DNA of 64,000 nucleotides. It comes from Micromonospora polyrhachis. GTDB taxonomy: Bacteria > Actinomycetota > Actinomycetes > Mycobacteriales > Micromonosporaceae. Below are positions 28,963 through 37,112 of the stretch, one piece after another (positions within the stretch are counted from its first letter, which is position 1; every line of letters starts with the position of its first letter). The notes under the pieces were generated by a model that was given only the letters and a program-made list of their open reading frames with translations, did no database searches and was not told the origin of the DNA. The translations under genes were made by a program, and so were the position numbers. The stretch is taken from positions 5,468,501 through 5,532,500 of the forward strand of contig NZ_JACHJW010000001.1 of the NCBI RefSeq assembly GCF_014203835.1. Direction: 5' to 3'.

Positions 28963-29973
28963 TTACGCGACGGTGAGCACGATCTTGCCCTGGATGTGGC
29001 CCCGGGCGGCTCGTTCGTGCGCCGCTCGCGCCTCGGCGAGCGGGAACGTGCTGTCGATGGCGACGCGAACCGTGCTCGCGTCGAGCAGTTGTCCGAGTTC
29101 GGCAAGCTGCGGACCGTTCGGGCGAACCTGGGTGCCCGAGACTGTGACACCCCGCCTTGCGATCTCTTCGGAGTCGTACTTACCTAAGAACACCGGGAAC
29201 AACGCGCCGCCACGCTTGAGTGTGCGAAGCAAACGACTGCTTTCGCGAGTGCCGGCCGTATCGACAACGAGGTCGACGTCGCGCACGGTCTCCTCGGGAC
29301 GGCTCCTGGTGTAGTCGAGGAATTCGTCAACGCCGAGCTTGTGCAGGAACGACTCATGTGTGCCCGATGCCACCGCGATGACGCGTGCACCCTTCCACTT
29401 CGCCAACTGCACCGCGAAGTGCCCCACGCCGCCGGCGGCGCCATTGACGAGCACCGTCTTGCCGGCATCGAGGGCGACCGGGTGATGCCGGGCCGCTTGG
29501 AACGGCGACGGATGATCGTGTCCGAGCTCGATCAGGAACTGCCACGCGGTGAGCCCCGCCATGGGCGCTCCTGCGGCATGTACGTGATCGATGTTGGGCG
29601 GCTTGCGTGCCAGGTCAAACGCGGGCGCGGCCACGTACTCGGCATAGGCACTGGCGTCGAAGCTGGGGAAGCGAAGGAGCCCGAATACCTCGTCGCCGAC
29701 CGAGAAGCCGTCCACATTTGCGGCGATGGCTTCGACGACGCCCGACACGTCCGTCCCGGGAATCACGGGCAGGTCGAACTTCGGCCTCGTCTCCGGAGGC
29801 AGGTTGGCCATTCCGTCGCGCAGGTACCAGTCGGGAGGGTTGATGCCGACCGCGTGTACGCGGACGAGCACCTCACCCGGCTTCAGCTCGGGAACCGGGA
29901 CCTCCTCGTAACGCAGCACCTCGGGGCCCCCGTGCTCATGCAGCCGGATTGCCTTCATCATGTTCGGTGGCAT
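28963..29973 (-). CDS. Quinone-oxidoreductase-type zinc-independent MDR dehydrogenase
   Basis: 336 residues of the medium-chain dehydrogenase/reductase superfamily: AIRLHEHGGPEVLRYEEVPV start, GINPPDWYLRDG, PVIPGTDVSGVV, then the NADPH motif VNGAAGGVGHFAVQLAKWKG. The catalytic-zinc Cys/His/Glu set is missing, as in quinone oxidoreductases. ATG at 29973 with GAGGA upstream. Divergent from a TetR gene at 30064, whose likely operator is in the 90-base spacer, suggesting induction by an electrophile. Confidence 0.88.
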   Translation of the reverse strand: MPPNMMKAIRLHEHGGPEVLRYEEVPVPELKPGEVLVRVHAVGINPPDWYLRDGMANLPPETRPKFDLPVIPGTDVSGVVEAIAANVDGFSVGDEVFGLLRFPSFDASAYAEYVAAPAFDLARKPPNIDHVHAAGAPMAGLTAWQFLIELGHDHPSPFQAARHHPVALDAGKTVLVNGAAGGVGHFAVQLAKWKGARVIAVASGTHESFLHKLGVDEFLDYTRSRPEETVRDVDLVVDTAGTRESSRLLRTLKRGGALFPVFLGKYDSEEIARRGVTVSGTQVRPNGPQLAELGQLLDASTVRVAIDSTFPLAEARAAHERAARGHIQGKIVLTVA

Positions 29974-30017
29974 CGCTTCCTCGATTCAGCATGGATAGAA
30001 TGCCCTAAGCGGGGCGG

Positions 30018-30044
30018 TGCTCCGAATGTATGGAGCAGTGCTCC
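30018..30044. promoter_or_regulatory. Candidate TetR operator in divergent promoter
   Basis: TGCTCC (30018-30023), GGAGCA (30032-30037) and TGCTCC (30039-30044) form one inverted repeat with an 8-base spacer and a second, overlapping one with a 1-base spacer. Situated between the divergent oxidoreductase and TetR genes, 20 bases before the TetR ATG. Confidence 0.6.
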
Positions 30045-30063
30045 GGTTGTCAAGGTGGGGTGT

Positions 30064-30624
30064 ATGCGAGCTGACGCCAGGAAGAACTACGACCAGCTAC
30101 TCGCGGTGGCGCGCGCTGTCGTGACCGAGGAAGGTGCCGACGCGTCGCTGCGCGACATCGCCCGCAGGGCTGGCGTCGGGCTGGGTACGCTGTACCGCCA
30201 CTTCCCCACCCGGGAAGCCCTGCTTGAGGCCCTGCTTCGGACGAGCTTCGACGAGCTGGCAGCAAAGGCAGCCGAACTCGAGACGTCGGGCTCGGCCGGG
30301 GATTCCCTCGTGTCGTGGCTACGCGATTTCGTCGCGTCCGCAGAAAACTATCGGGGCGTCATAGCCTCGATGGTGGCCGCCATCTCGGACCCGGAATCCG
30401 CGCTGCACGCCTCGTGTGTGGCGATGAGAGCTGCGGGCGCCCGGCTCCTCACCCGCGCTCAGACCGAAGGCGCGGCGCGGGCCGACATCGACGGCACCGA
30501 CCTGTACGCGCTGGCCGGAGCGCTCGCGTGGGTTGGTGACCAACCCGCGCTCGCACCCCGTGCCGATCACCTCTTCGACGTCATCGCCAGCGCGATCCTG
30601 ACGAATCCAGCGACAACCCGCTGA
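30064..30624 (+). CDS. TetR-family transcriptional regulator
   Basis: 186 residues; HTH at about 10-55 (AVVTEEGADASLRDIARRAG, VGLGTLYRHFPTREALLEAL). The C-terminal domain resembles the SbtR-like TetR_C family that often pairs with MDR oxidoreductases. ATG at 30064 follows the operator-like repeat. Probably represses itself and the divergent oxidoreductase. Confidence 0.87.
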   Translation: MRADARKNYDQLLAVARAVVTEEGADASLRDIARRAGVGLGTLYRHFPTREALLEALLRTSFDELAAKAAELETSGSAGDSLVSWLRDFVASAENYRGVIASMVAAISDPESALHASCVAMRAAGARLLTRAQTEGAARADIDGTDLYALAGALAWVGDQPALAPRADHLFDVIASAILTNPATTR

Positions 30625-30790
30625 AATTCTTACGTTCTCGATGTCGAAGGCGTAGCTCAACAAGTGGTAGATGACTGATCAGCCCAGCTGCCGTGCTGGC
30701 CGCCACCCAGACCCCCGACACGGCATCACCGGTCTGCGGCCTTAACGACAGGGCAAATATTTGAAGATATGGACGAACTCCCATGCGGTG

Positions 30791-31228
30791 TCAGCGGTTG
30801 TCGTCACCCTCCCGGAGCCACTGTAAGAGGTTGGGGCGCTTACCGGTTGCGGCAAATTCGTGTACGGCGCGTCGGGCGACGGATGGGCTTACCCGAAGCT
30901 CGTGGGGATCGGGGTGTATGGGCTGCCCGCCGTAGTCGAATCGGACATCCGCCGGGCCGGCGGTGAGGGCAGGTTCGTACCCGTAGCCGCCACCTGCACC
31001 GATCCACCTGACGAAGGCTCGGTCCGGGTGGCCGAGGCCGACTTCGAGGCAGTCAGGGAAATCCTCATCGAACGGGGAGTGGTCTGACCCGCTGGGCGGG
31101 ATGACCGTGACAGCGAGTGGCAGCACGCTGACCGCTGCTTGGGCAAGGATCTCGTCAAGAGCCGCCTCGACCTCGTTGGGAGTCGACACCGTTCGGCGGT
31201 TGCCGGTCCAGATCATCTGTAAGGTCAC
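30791..31228 (-). CDS. Imm1-family immunity protein
   Basis: 145 residues, acidic, with an alpha+beta pattern and the C-terminal Trp (NLLQWLREGDD) typical of Imm1 (PF14430), a family described as immediate neighbour of deaminase-fold toxins in polymorphic toxin systems. The GTG start overlaps the stop of the deaminase gene when that gene is read with its frame restored (GTGA, 31225-31228), the usual toxin-immunity coupling. Expected to bind and block the deaminase. Family call made by eye from layout and context. Confidence 0.75.
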   Translation of the reverse strand: MTLQMIWTGNRRTVSTPNEVEAALDEILAQAAVSVLPLAVTVIPPSGSDHSPFDEDFPDCLEVGLGHPDRAFVRWIGAGGGYGYEPALTAGPADVRFDYGGQPIHPDPHELRVSPSVARRAVHEFAATGKRPNLLQWLREGDDNR

Positions 31229-31991
31229 GATGCGATTCCCTTCCCGGTGCCCTCATAGATGCGGTGTAGCCGAAGTCCACTGGCGTCCACCACGTACACG
31301 GTAAGACGTGCACCTGACGGGATGACGTGCGGTAGGAGCTGGTCACAGCCGAACGGCCGGTCGTCACACGGCGCTTGTTGATCACCAGAGTGACATCTCG
31401 GGGACCGTTTTCTGCCCGTAGGCGCGCGGCGACATGACCCTCAACATGGTCGGTGACCGTGACGGGATGACCACCGCCGCGTACCGGGCGCAGACCGTGG
31501 GCGGCGGCCTTCAGTCGGCCACTGGAAAAGAGCTCGTTGTTCAGGTGCCGGCGGTCGCTGTCGAAGGCGTAACCCCTGACGTTTTCCCCCTCGCGCCAAG
31601 GTGTCAGCCAACCGGCAAGACGGACTACCGCTGCCGGAACGGGCGGTTCGGAGGTGACCGCAACGGGCGTCGGGCTGTCGCCATAGCTGCTCGGCACCGT
31701 CGGCCGGTGTTGTCCTACCAGTCGTACGGTTGCTCCGATCGCTGTCGCGAACTCGGCGAGCGCTGCCGGTACGGCGCTGAGCAGCGTCTCTGCCTCTCGT
31801 AGCCGGTCTATTGCCTGTGTCTGTTGGCGTAGCGTCTCGCCGACGAGATGATGCCCTGAGGTGGCGGTGATGGCGTGAAACCGGTCGCGGGCTTGCTGGA
31901 GGCTATCGGCAACGTGGACCAGACCCTTTCGCTGTTCTGTGACAGCGTCTACTACCGCCTGCAGCGCGGCACCGATTTCGGCGATGCTCAC
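31225..31991 (-). pseudogene. DddA/SCP1.201-type cytidine deaminase toxin, single-base frameshift at zinc site
   Basis: N-terminal helical/coiled-coil region (1-90), linker, then a deaminase domain. The first half is intact: VTDHVEGHVAARLR, with H182 and E184 as zinc ligand and proton donor. After LVINK (residue 206, base 31374) the frame is wrong. Moving one frame from 31371 gives PCDDRPFGCDQLLP, the PCxxxxxGC zinc motif, then VIPSGARLTVYVVDASGL and a stop whose TGA overlaps the Imm1 start. A one-base loss between 31374 and 31371 explains everything. Without it the frame would run 278 codons into the immunity gene. Either inactivated or a sequencing error; function by homology with DddA is deamination of cytosine in DNA. 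Confidence 0.8.
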
Positions 31992-32076
31992 CTGTGTCCT
32001 CCTGGTGGCACGGTAATCGGGTTCAGCTTAGGAGGGGGGCGTCCGCAGTGCGGTTATCGGCCGTTATCTGGTCCGG

Positions 32077-32550
32077 CTATCCCAGGTGAGGTGTCTCGCG
32101 ATCCTGGGCGTGGTGGTGCAGGCGTAGTCGTACGGTGTCGTGGATGGGGATGTGGTCGAACTCTGTGGGGTCGATGAAGCGGACCTCGCTCGACTCGTCG
32201 CTGACCGTGATGTTGCCGCTCACGATGCGGCCCAGGTAGGTGAGGTTGAATTCCTGGCGGACTTCGCCGTCGCTGTAGGCGATGACGTGGTTCGGGTCGG
32301 TGTAGATACCGAGTAGCCCGGTGATCTCGATGTCGAGGCCGGTCTCTTCCTTGACTTCGCGTACGACGCACTGCTGGAGGGTTTCGCCGATCTCCATGAT
32401 CCCGCCGGGCAGGGACCAGTTGCCCGAGTCCGTACGGCGTTACATGAGTACCCGACCTGCCTCGTCGGTGACGAGCGCGGAGCCACCCGGTACGAGGCTG
32501 TTCGCCGCTGGCGCGTCCGGATCCTGGTAGTAGTCTCGCCGCCCGCTCAC
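32077..32550 (-). pseudogene. Nudix hydrolase gene interrupted by an in-frame TAA
   Basis: From GTG 32550 the frame reads a normal Nudix N-terminus (RRDYYQDPDAPAANSLVPGG, ALVTDEAGRVLM), then TAA at 32442-32440 where Gln (CAA) would be expected, then RRTDSGNWSLPGGIMEIGET and the complete Nudix box (G-x5-E-x7-REV-x-EE-x-GL). The part downstream could restart at the ATG at 32397 but would lack the first strands. The family hydrolyses nucleoside diphosphate derivatives. One C-to-T change accounts for the defect. Confidence 0.8.
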
Positions 32551-32630
32551 CGCCGTACCCCCTCGGTCTTGACGTCGGAGAATCTAGTTCTCTGCGGGGC
32601 GATGTGGCTGTTGGTACGTTCTTCGGCTTG

Positions 32631-33326
32631 TCAGCGACCGGCTGAATCTGCCAGCGGAGACTGGGGTTCGCTGGGGAGTGGCGTTGTCGTGGCCGGGGCG
32701 GCCGGCGGGCTTGGTTGGGACCCGCGCTGAACCAACATGACGATGCCGGTCACGACTGTAACGGCCAGTGCGATGGCGACAACCAGTAGTGCGGGGATCA
32801 ATAGCGCATATCGCCAGGCCAGTATCTGCGTCAGGATGCCGGTGACGACGGGGCCGAGCAGGAGCGCAGCGCCGAGCGTGATTCCGAGCACCAGTCGGGC
32901 CTGAGAACGCATGCGGCCCAGTTGACCGGACAGGCCGAGAACGACGCCGAGAACGGCCCCGGCGCCCAGCCCGCCGACGACCCGAGCGACCGCCATCACC
33001 GCAGCCCCCGGCGCGAAGGCGTTCACCACGCTCCCGAGGAGCAGGAACAGCAGCGCCGGCACTACAACTGCGGTGGGCCATCGCCGGCCGAGCAGGTAGC
33101 CAGGCACGATCAGGGCGGCGCTTGCCACCGCGTACGGTGCGATCATGGTCGCCGCCGTGGCTGCGGCGGTCAGTCCGAGGTCGTGCTGGATCGCGCTGCC
33201 CAGCGGTCCGATCGGCGCGGTGAGCAGTGCGGCGCCGAGCAGCGCGCCGAGGGCTGGCCCAGGAAGCGACCAGAGCGGGCGAACCATCGGCGGCCGGGTT
33301 GATGCGGGGTATCCGGGGGCGAACAT
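32631..33326 (-). CDS. Half-size MFS transporter (six-helix)
   Basis: 231 residues with six hydrophobic helices (for example LGALLGAALLTAPIGPLGSA, AVVVPALLFLLLGSVVNAFA, LLIPALLVVAIALAVTVVTG) and the MFS loop GYLLGRRWPTAVVV. Ends in a Pro/Ser-rich tail. Full MFS proteins have 12 helices, so this is either a half transporter that dimerises or a truncated gene; no second half was found nearby. ATG at 33326 is chosen because the long open frame upstream looks non-coding. Confidence 0.65.
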   Translation of the reverse strand: MFAPGYPASTRPPMVRPLWSLPGPALGALLGAALLTAPIGPLGSAIQHDLGLTAAATAATMIAPYAVASAALIVPGYLLGRRWPTAVVVPALLFLLLGSVVNAFAPGAAVMAVARVVGGLGAGAVLGVVLGLSGQLGRMRSQARLVLGITLGAALLLGPVVTGILTQILAWRYALLIPALLVVAIALAVTVVTGIVMLVQRGSQPSPPAAPATTTPLPSEPQSPLADSAGR

Positions 33327-33481
33327 CCAGCGAGTGTATGCATCATCGGTGATACGACGCGATGTGACACGAAGAGATCTCGACCGCTCGCGGTCCGCGC
33401 CGGCCGGCGACCCATGCCTCACGGAATCGCGCGTCCTGCATCGACCTGCAACGTGACCTCCCGCTCGTGTGTCTGCCTTCA

Positions 33482-34390
33482 TCAACTGCCGCTGGCGCTC
33501 GTTGGCTGCCTCCGGCTGAGTGTGACGCCGACGAGGACCAGGATGGTGCCGAGCACGATCCAGATGGTGATTGCTTCGCGCAGGGCGAGCCAGCCGAGGA
33601 ACACCGCGACGATCGGCAGGAGATACGTGACGGCAGAGGCGGCAGTTGGTCCCTCGTCCTGGATGATCCGGTAGTTCAGGACGTACGCGATCCCGGTGCC
33701 GAGTGCACCGAGTATGAGCAGGCTCAACACGGCGTCGGCTCGCCAGGCGGGTGGTTCCAGCCCAGCGATTGGGATCGCCGCAGCAAGCAGGACGGTGGCT
33801 GCGCCGAGTTGGCTGGTCGACAGCATGAGAGGGCTGATTCCCCGGCCGGTGAGATAGCGGCTCATGTAGATGTAGCTGACCGCGTAGCTGGCAGCGGCGG
33901 CGAGGCAGAGGACACCGCCCCAGCTTGCGATCTCGTCTGCGGTTCTCCAGGGCGAGAAGATGGCGACCACGCCAAGGAACCCGAGGGCGAACCCGGCGGC
34001 CTTCCACCTGGTGACCGTACGGTCGACCCCGATGGTGAAGGCGAGTAGCAGGGTCCACAGCGGGGTCGTTGCGTTGAGCACGCCGGCCACGTTCGAGCCG
34101 ATGGTTTCCTCGGCTACGCCGAACAGGACGTAGGGGATCGCGTTGGCGATCAGGGCGGCGACGAACAGGTGTCCCCAGATGCGCCAGCCTCGTGGGAAAC
34201 GTAGGCCACGGGACAGGGCGATGGGCATCAGTACGACGAACCCGAGCAGGAGCCGGCCGAAGACGATTTGTACCGGGTTGAAGCCGCGCAGTGCGAGCTT
34301 GATCCAGAGGAAGCCCGATCCCCACAGCAGTGCCAGGGTCGCTACCCGGACCAGCCCTGCCCGGCTGATGGTCGGACTGTCAGTCATCAA
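33482..34390 (-). CDS. EamA/DMT-family transporter
   Basis: 302 residues and ten predicted membrane helices forming two EamA repeats (GSGFLWIKLALRGFNPVQIV in the first; LGTGIAYVLNYRIIQDEGPT in the second). Likely an exporter of amino-acid-like or drug-like metabolites. Its start overlaps the stop of the GntR gene by about ten bases (ATG 34390 or 34387), so they are cotranscribed. Confidence 0.87.
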   Translation of the reverse strand: MMTDSPTISRAGLVRVATLALLWGSGFLWIKLALRGFNPVQIVFGRLLLGFVVLMPIALSRGLRFPRGWRIWGHLFVAALIANAIPYVLFGVAEETIGSNVAGVLNATTPLWTLLLAFTIGVDRTVTRWKAAGFALGFLGVVAIFSPWRTADEIASWGGVLCLAAAASYAVSYIYMSRYLTGRGISPLMLSTSQLGAATVLLAAAIPIAGLEPPAWRADAVLSLLILGALGTGIAYVLNYRIIQDEGPTAASAVTYLLPIVAVFLGWLALREAITIWIVLGTILVLVGVTLSRRQPTSASGS

Positions 34391-35153
34391 CGGACATCTC
34401 GTAGTCCAGGCCGTTCAGGTCGGCACGCATGACGAAGCGGGTCACCTCGAACGGTCGGCCCTGATTGTCGATGCTGGTGTGGAGTACTTCGATTACGGGC
34501 ACGCCACGCGGCATTGCGAGGTTCTCGACCTCTTCCGGCGTGGGCATGCGGGCGCTGACCTCTTCGCGGATGCGGACGATCGGGTACCCCAAGTCTTCGA
34601 AGCGCTGATAGATGCTGCCCTTGCCAAGCTTCTTCTCGGTGGCCAGCACTGACTCTGCCGCCACGGCGACGGGGATGTACGTGATCCCGATCTGGACAGG
34701 CTCATCGTCGGCGAAGTACCAGTTTTCTCGGCGAACTATCTCCTGGCCATCGGCCAGGTTCAGCCGCTCGGCGACATCGGCAGGTGGCAAGTTTGTTGTC
34801 ACCGACCGGCATTCGGTGTGCGGAGTCCGGCCTTGACGCTCGACCTCGATGCGGAACGGCGACAGTCCGGTTTCGGCCCGGGCTTGCCGGGAGTATCGGT
34901 TCCGACCGAGCCGCATCAGGTGACGACGCCGACGTACGAAGACACCTCGCCCCTGTTGAGCCACGGCAAGGCCCTCAGCTTGCAGGATGTTCAACGCCTC
35001 ACGCGCAGTGTTCCGAGCGGTGGCATACCTCGCTGCCAGTTCTCGCTCGGACGGGAGCTGATCGCCCTCCGCAAGGGTGCCGTCCATGATCGCGGCCCGT
35101 AGCTCGTCGGCGATCCGGCGGCTGGGAGGCCGTCGGTCTGCCCGATCACTCAT
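34380..35153 (-). CDS. GntR/UTRA-family transcriptional regulator
   Basis: 257 residues: N-terminal winged helix (about 10-75: ADELRAAIMDGTLAEGDQLP, SERELAARYATARNTAREAL) and a UTRA ligand domain (about 95-250). ATG at 35153 has an excellent GGGGAGGA ribosome site 8 bases upstream; a longer ATG at 35171 lies on that ribosome site. The spacer to the divergent cassette holds two perfect palindromes, TGGCTTAAGCCA type, one on each side of a TTGACA, making this protein the likely ligand-responsive repressor of both directions. Confidence 0.88.
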   Translation of the reverse strand: MSDRADRRPPSRRIADELRAAIMDGTLAEGDQLPSERELAARYATARNTAREALNILQAEGLAVAQQGRGVFVRRRRHLMRLGRNRYSRQARAETGLSPFRIEVERQGRTPHTECRSVTTNLPPADVAERLNLADGQEIVRRENWYFADDEPVQIGITYIPVAVAAESVLATEKKLGKGSIYQRFEDLGYPIVRIREEVSARMPTPEEVENLAMPRGVPVIEVLHTSIDNQGRPFEVTRFVMRADLNGLDYEMSVDD

Positions 35154-35196
35154 GATGCCGATCCTCCCCATGTCATGCGGACCAGACTATCTCAGG

Positions 35197-35254
35197 TGGC
35201 TTAAGCCAGCCCATTGACAAGAGTGCTTCGGGTAGGCAATCTGGCTTAAGCCAG
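35197..35254. promoter_or_regulatory. Twin TGGCTTAAGCCA operators flanking a promoter
   Basis: Perfect palindromes TGGCTTAAGCCA (35197-35208) and CTGGCTTAAGCCAG (35241-35254), centres 45 bases apart. Between them TTGACA (35214-35219) with CAATCT 18 bases later can serve as a rightward promoter for the 35302 cassette, the second palindrome covering the start point. GntR-family binding is inferred from position. Confidence 0.75.
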
Positions 35255-35301
35255 TAGCGGATCGTGGTTGATCGCTTCACAGAAAGAAGCGGAGGTGTCG
35301 G

Positions 35302-35478
35302 TTGCTTCATCTGGTTGTGGCGGTTGGCGGGATCTTGCTGGGGTTCGCGGCTGGGTTGGTGTCGTACCGGGCTTCTCGGCGTTGGTGTGGGGTCTGCGGT
35401 GTGACGTTGACCTGCCCGAACTGTTCGACCCAGCCGGCGCGTCCGGCGGGCTTGCCGCCGGGTGGCCCGCTGCGGTGA
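35302..35478 (+). CDS. 58-residue membrane microprotein with zinc-ribbon Cys pairs
   Basis: TTG start at 35302 is preceded by GCGGAGG six bases upstream. One membrane helix (LHLVVAVGGILLGFAAGLVS) leads to a basic turn RASRRW and four Cys in a CxxC-x5-CxxC ribbon (CGVCGVTLTCPNC), then a Pro/Gly tail. First gene of the cassette behind the twin operators. A longer frame-shifted alternative covers the same bases but lacks recognisable features. Function unknown; I infer a membrane-tethered metal- or protein-binding adaptor. Confidence 0.6.
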   Translation: MLHLVVAVGGILLGFAAGLVSYRASRRWCGVCGVTLTCPNCSTQPARPAGLPPGGPLR

Positions 35479-35515
35479 TCGCTCTGTTCATGCGTATGGC
35501 TCGGAGAGGGGTTTG

Positions 35516-36313
35516 ATGACGGCTGTTGCGTTGCGTCAGGTGTTCGACAGTGATGAGCAGGGCGGGCGGCGGGTGTTGGACTACCTGTCGACGGTCCTGG
35601 ACGGGTTCACCTGCGACCGGTTAGGCAGGGCGGGGGTTGCCTGGGGCGGTCGGTGTTGGGTGGTGGGTGCGGGGAACGGGTCGGTGGCCGGCTGGTTGGG
35701 GGATCGGATCGGTCCGACAGGTGAAGTAATCGCCACCGGGCTCTGTCCGGATCTGGTCCGGTCGCATCCTCGGGTGACGGTGGTCGGCCGGAACGACGAG
35801 CGTGATCCGTTGTTGGGTGGGGTGTTCGATTTGGTGCATGCCCGGTTGGTGTTCGCCGGCTGGCCACAGAGGTGGGAACTCGTGCACCGGTACGCACGGG
35901 CGCTCGGCCCAGGAAAGCCGCTGGTAATCGAGGACTGGGGCCGCTGGTCGGGGCTGGTGTTGTCGTCCCCGGTTCCGGACGCGGCCGGTATCTACTGCCG
36001 GTTTCGTTCCGCCCTCGCGGAGGTGTTCACCGAGTCGGGCGGTGACCTGTATTGGGTGACTCACACGGCCGAGGCGATGGTGGATGCGGGGTTGGTGGAT
36101 GTCGACACCGCTGTTTATGCCCGGTCGTGGCGGGGCGGCACGGCGGGGTGTTTGTTGCCGTTGACGGTGGCCCGCACGCTGCGCGGCCCGCTGCTGGAGG
36201 CCGGTGTCGACGCCGAGGACCTGGACGCGTTGGCGGAGGTGTTGACGCATCCGGAGACCGTGCTGCTGGGCGACACGGTCTTCTCTACCATCGGCCGCCG
36301 TCAACACACCTGA
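35516..36313 (+). CDS. Class I SAM-dependent methyltransferase
   Basis: 265 residues with the SAM-binding motif I VVGAGNGSVAGWLGDRIG, acidic/Thr strand-2 end EVIATGLCPD, and FDLVHARLVFAG (motif near strand 4). C-terminal part is helical. ATG at 35516 follows GGAGAGGGG. Lies in the divergent cassette controlled by the twin palindromes. Substrate unknown; general fold resembles small-molecule methyltransferases. Confidence 0.82.
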   Translation: MTAVALRQVFDSDEQGGRRVLDYLSTVLDGFTCDRLGRAGVAWGGRCWVVGAGNGSVAGWLGDRIGPTGEVIATGLCPDLVRSHPRVTVVGRNDERDPLLGGVFDLVHARLVFAGWPQRWELVHRYARALGPGKPLVIEDWGRWSGLVLSSPVPDAAGIYCRFRSALAEVFTESGGDLYWVTHTAEAMVDAGLVDVDTAVYARSWRGGTAGCLLPLTVARTLRGPLLEAGVDAEDLDALAEVLTHPETVLLGDTVFSTIGRRQHT

Positions 36314-36364
36314 CCAGCCGACTTAGCGACGGCTGGCCGCTCTACGCGCCGGAGAACCCAGACG

Positions 36365-36450
36365 GGGGCGGGGCGGACCCGGCTGCGACGACGATCCCTG
36401 CGGCAACAGGGTTCTGTCGTGGTCCGGAAGCCCGGGGTCCGCCCCGCCCC
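36365..36450 (+). other. Large 86-base hairpin between methyltransferase and GNAT genes
   Basis: Perfect 16-bp arms GGGGCGGGGCGGACCC (36365-36380) and its complement (36435-36450). The 54-base spacer contains a further stem CCCTG/CAGGG with adjoining partial pairing. The GNAT ribosome site AAAGAGG is about 17 bases after the right arm. Could be a terminator with read-through, an mRNA stabiliser or an attenuator. Confidence 0.6.
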
Positions 36451-36477
36451 GCTGACCCTAATCCGAAAGAGGCTCTG

Positions 36478-37110
36478 ATGAGTGCACTCGTGAAGGTCGT
36501 ACGCGCAAGGTGGGGTGACATCGGCGCACTCGCGGCCCTGGCCGCGACGGCGATGCGTGACCTGCCTGCCGCCGGCTGGCTTGTTTCCGATCCGGGGTGG
36601 CGGACGGCGGTGTTGACCGCCTATCTGCGTATCCACGTCGAGCACGCGTTGATGTTCGGTGAGATCGACGTCATCCGCGACGACGAGACTGGTGGCCTGG
36701 TGGGGGCGGCGGTGTGGCTGCACCGCTACCGGCCCATTCCACCACCGGCTGGCTATCCGCACCGGCTCGCCGACACCTGCGGCGGACACGCCGACCGGTT
36801 CACCCGGTTGGAAGAACTACTCGCCAAACAGCACCCGGCCGAAGCCCACCACCATCTGGCCTGGCTCGCCGTCACACCGGCAGCACAGCAGCAGGGCCAC
36901 GACCATGCGTTACTAGCCCATCATCATGCCCGGCTGGACCGTACCGGGATCCACGCCTACACCGTCACCGCTGACGAGCAGGTCGGTGACTGGTACGCCC
37001 GGCACGGCTACACACCCCACAACAAGACACCCGCTGGAGGCGGCCTCGTCCTGCACGGCATGTGGCGACCATCCCCACCACCAGAAGACGACAAGGACGA
37101 GGGCGACTGA
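36478..37110 (+). CDS. GNAT-family N-acetyltransferase
   Basis: 210 residues. Acetyl-CoA-binding core: HLAWLAVTPAAQQQGHDHAL (motif A with the Q-x-x-G-x-G/A variant QQQGHDHA), then YTVTADEQVGDWYARHGYTP (motif B). N-terminal half is helical (AALAATAMRDLPAAGWLV). ATG at 36478 preceded by AAAGAGG. Two bases before the EEP gene, so part of the same cassette. Acceptor unknown. Confidence 0.83.
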   Translation: MSALVKVVRARWGDIGALAALAATAMRDLPAAGWLVSDPGWRTAVLTAYLRIHVEHALMFGEIDVIRDDETGGLVGAAVWLHRYRPIPPPAGYPHRLADTCGGHADRFTRLEELLAKQHPAEAHHHLAWLAVTPAAQQQGHDHALLAHHHARLDRTGIHAYTVTADEQVGDWYARHGYTPHNKTPAGGGLVLHGMWRPSPPPEDDKDEGD

Positions 37111-37112
37111 TC

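Noticed and set aside
28759-29187. 142-codon plus-strand frame after TetR
   Set aside because: It runs through the terminator hairpin and antisense to the oxidoreductase gene; composition is not coding-like except for the short fragment noted.
30860-31087. Plus-strand frame opposite the Imm1 gene
   Set aside because: No ribosome site and no domain; the minus strand matches a recognised immunity family and couples with the deaminase.
32631-34325. Long open frame (564 codons) on the minus strand covering the MFS-half gene and beyond
   Set aside because: Only the last 231 codons encode membrane helices; the upstream part is Arg/Pro-rich, antiparallel to nothing useful and overlaps the EamA gene in another frame, so it is a GC-driven open frame.
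35268-35516. 82-codon frame overlapping the zinc-ribbon microprotein
   Set aside because: No ribosome site at its start and no features, while the alternative frame has a strong ribosome site, a membrane helix and paired Cys.
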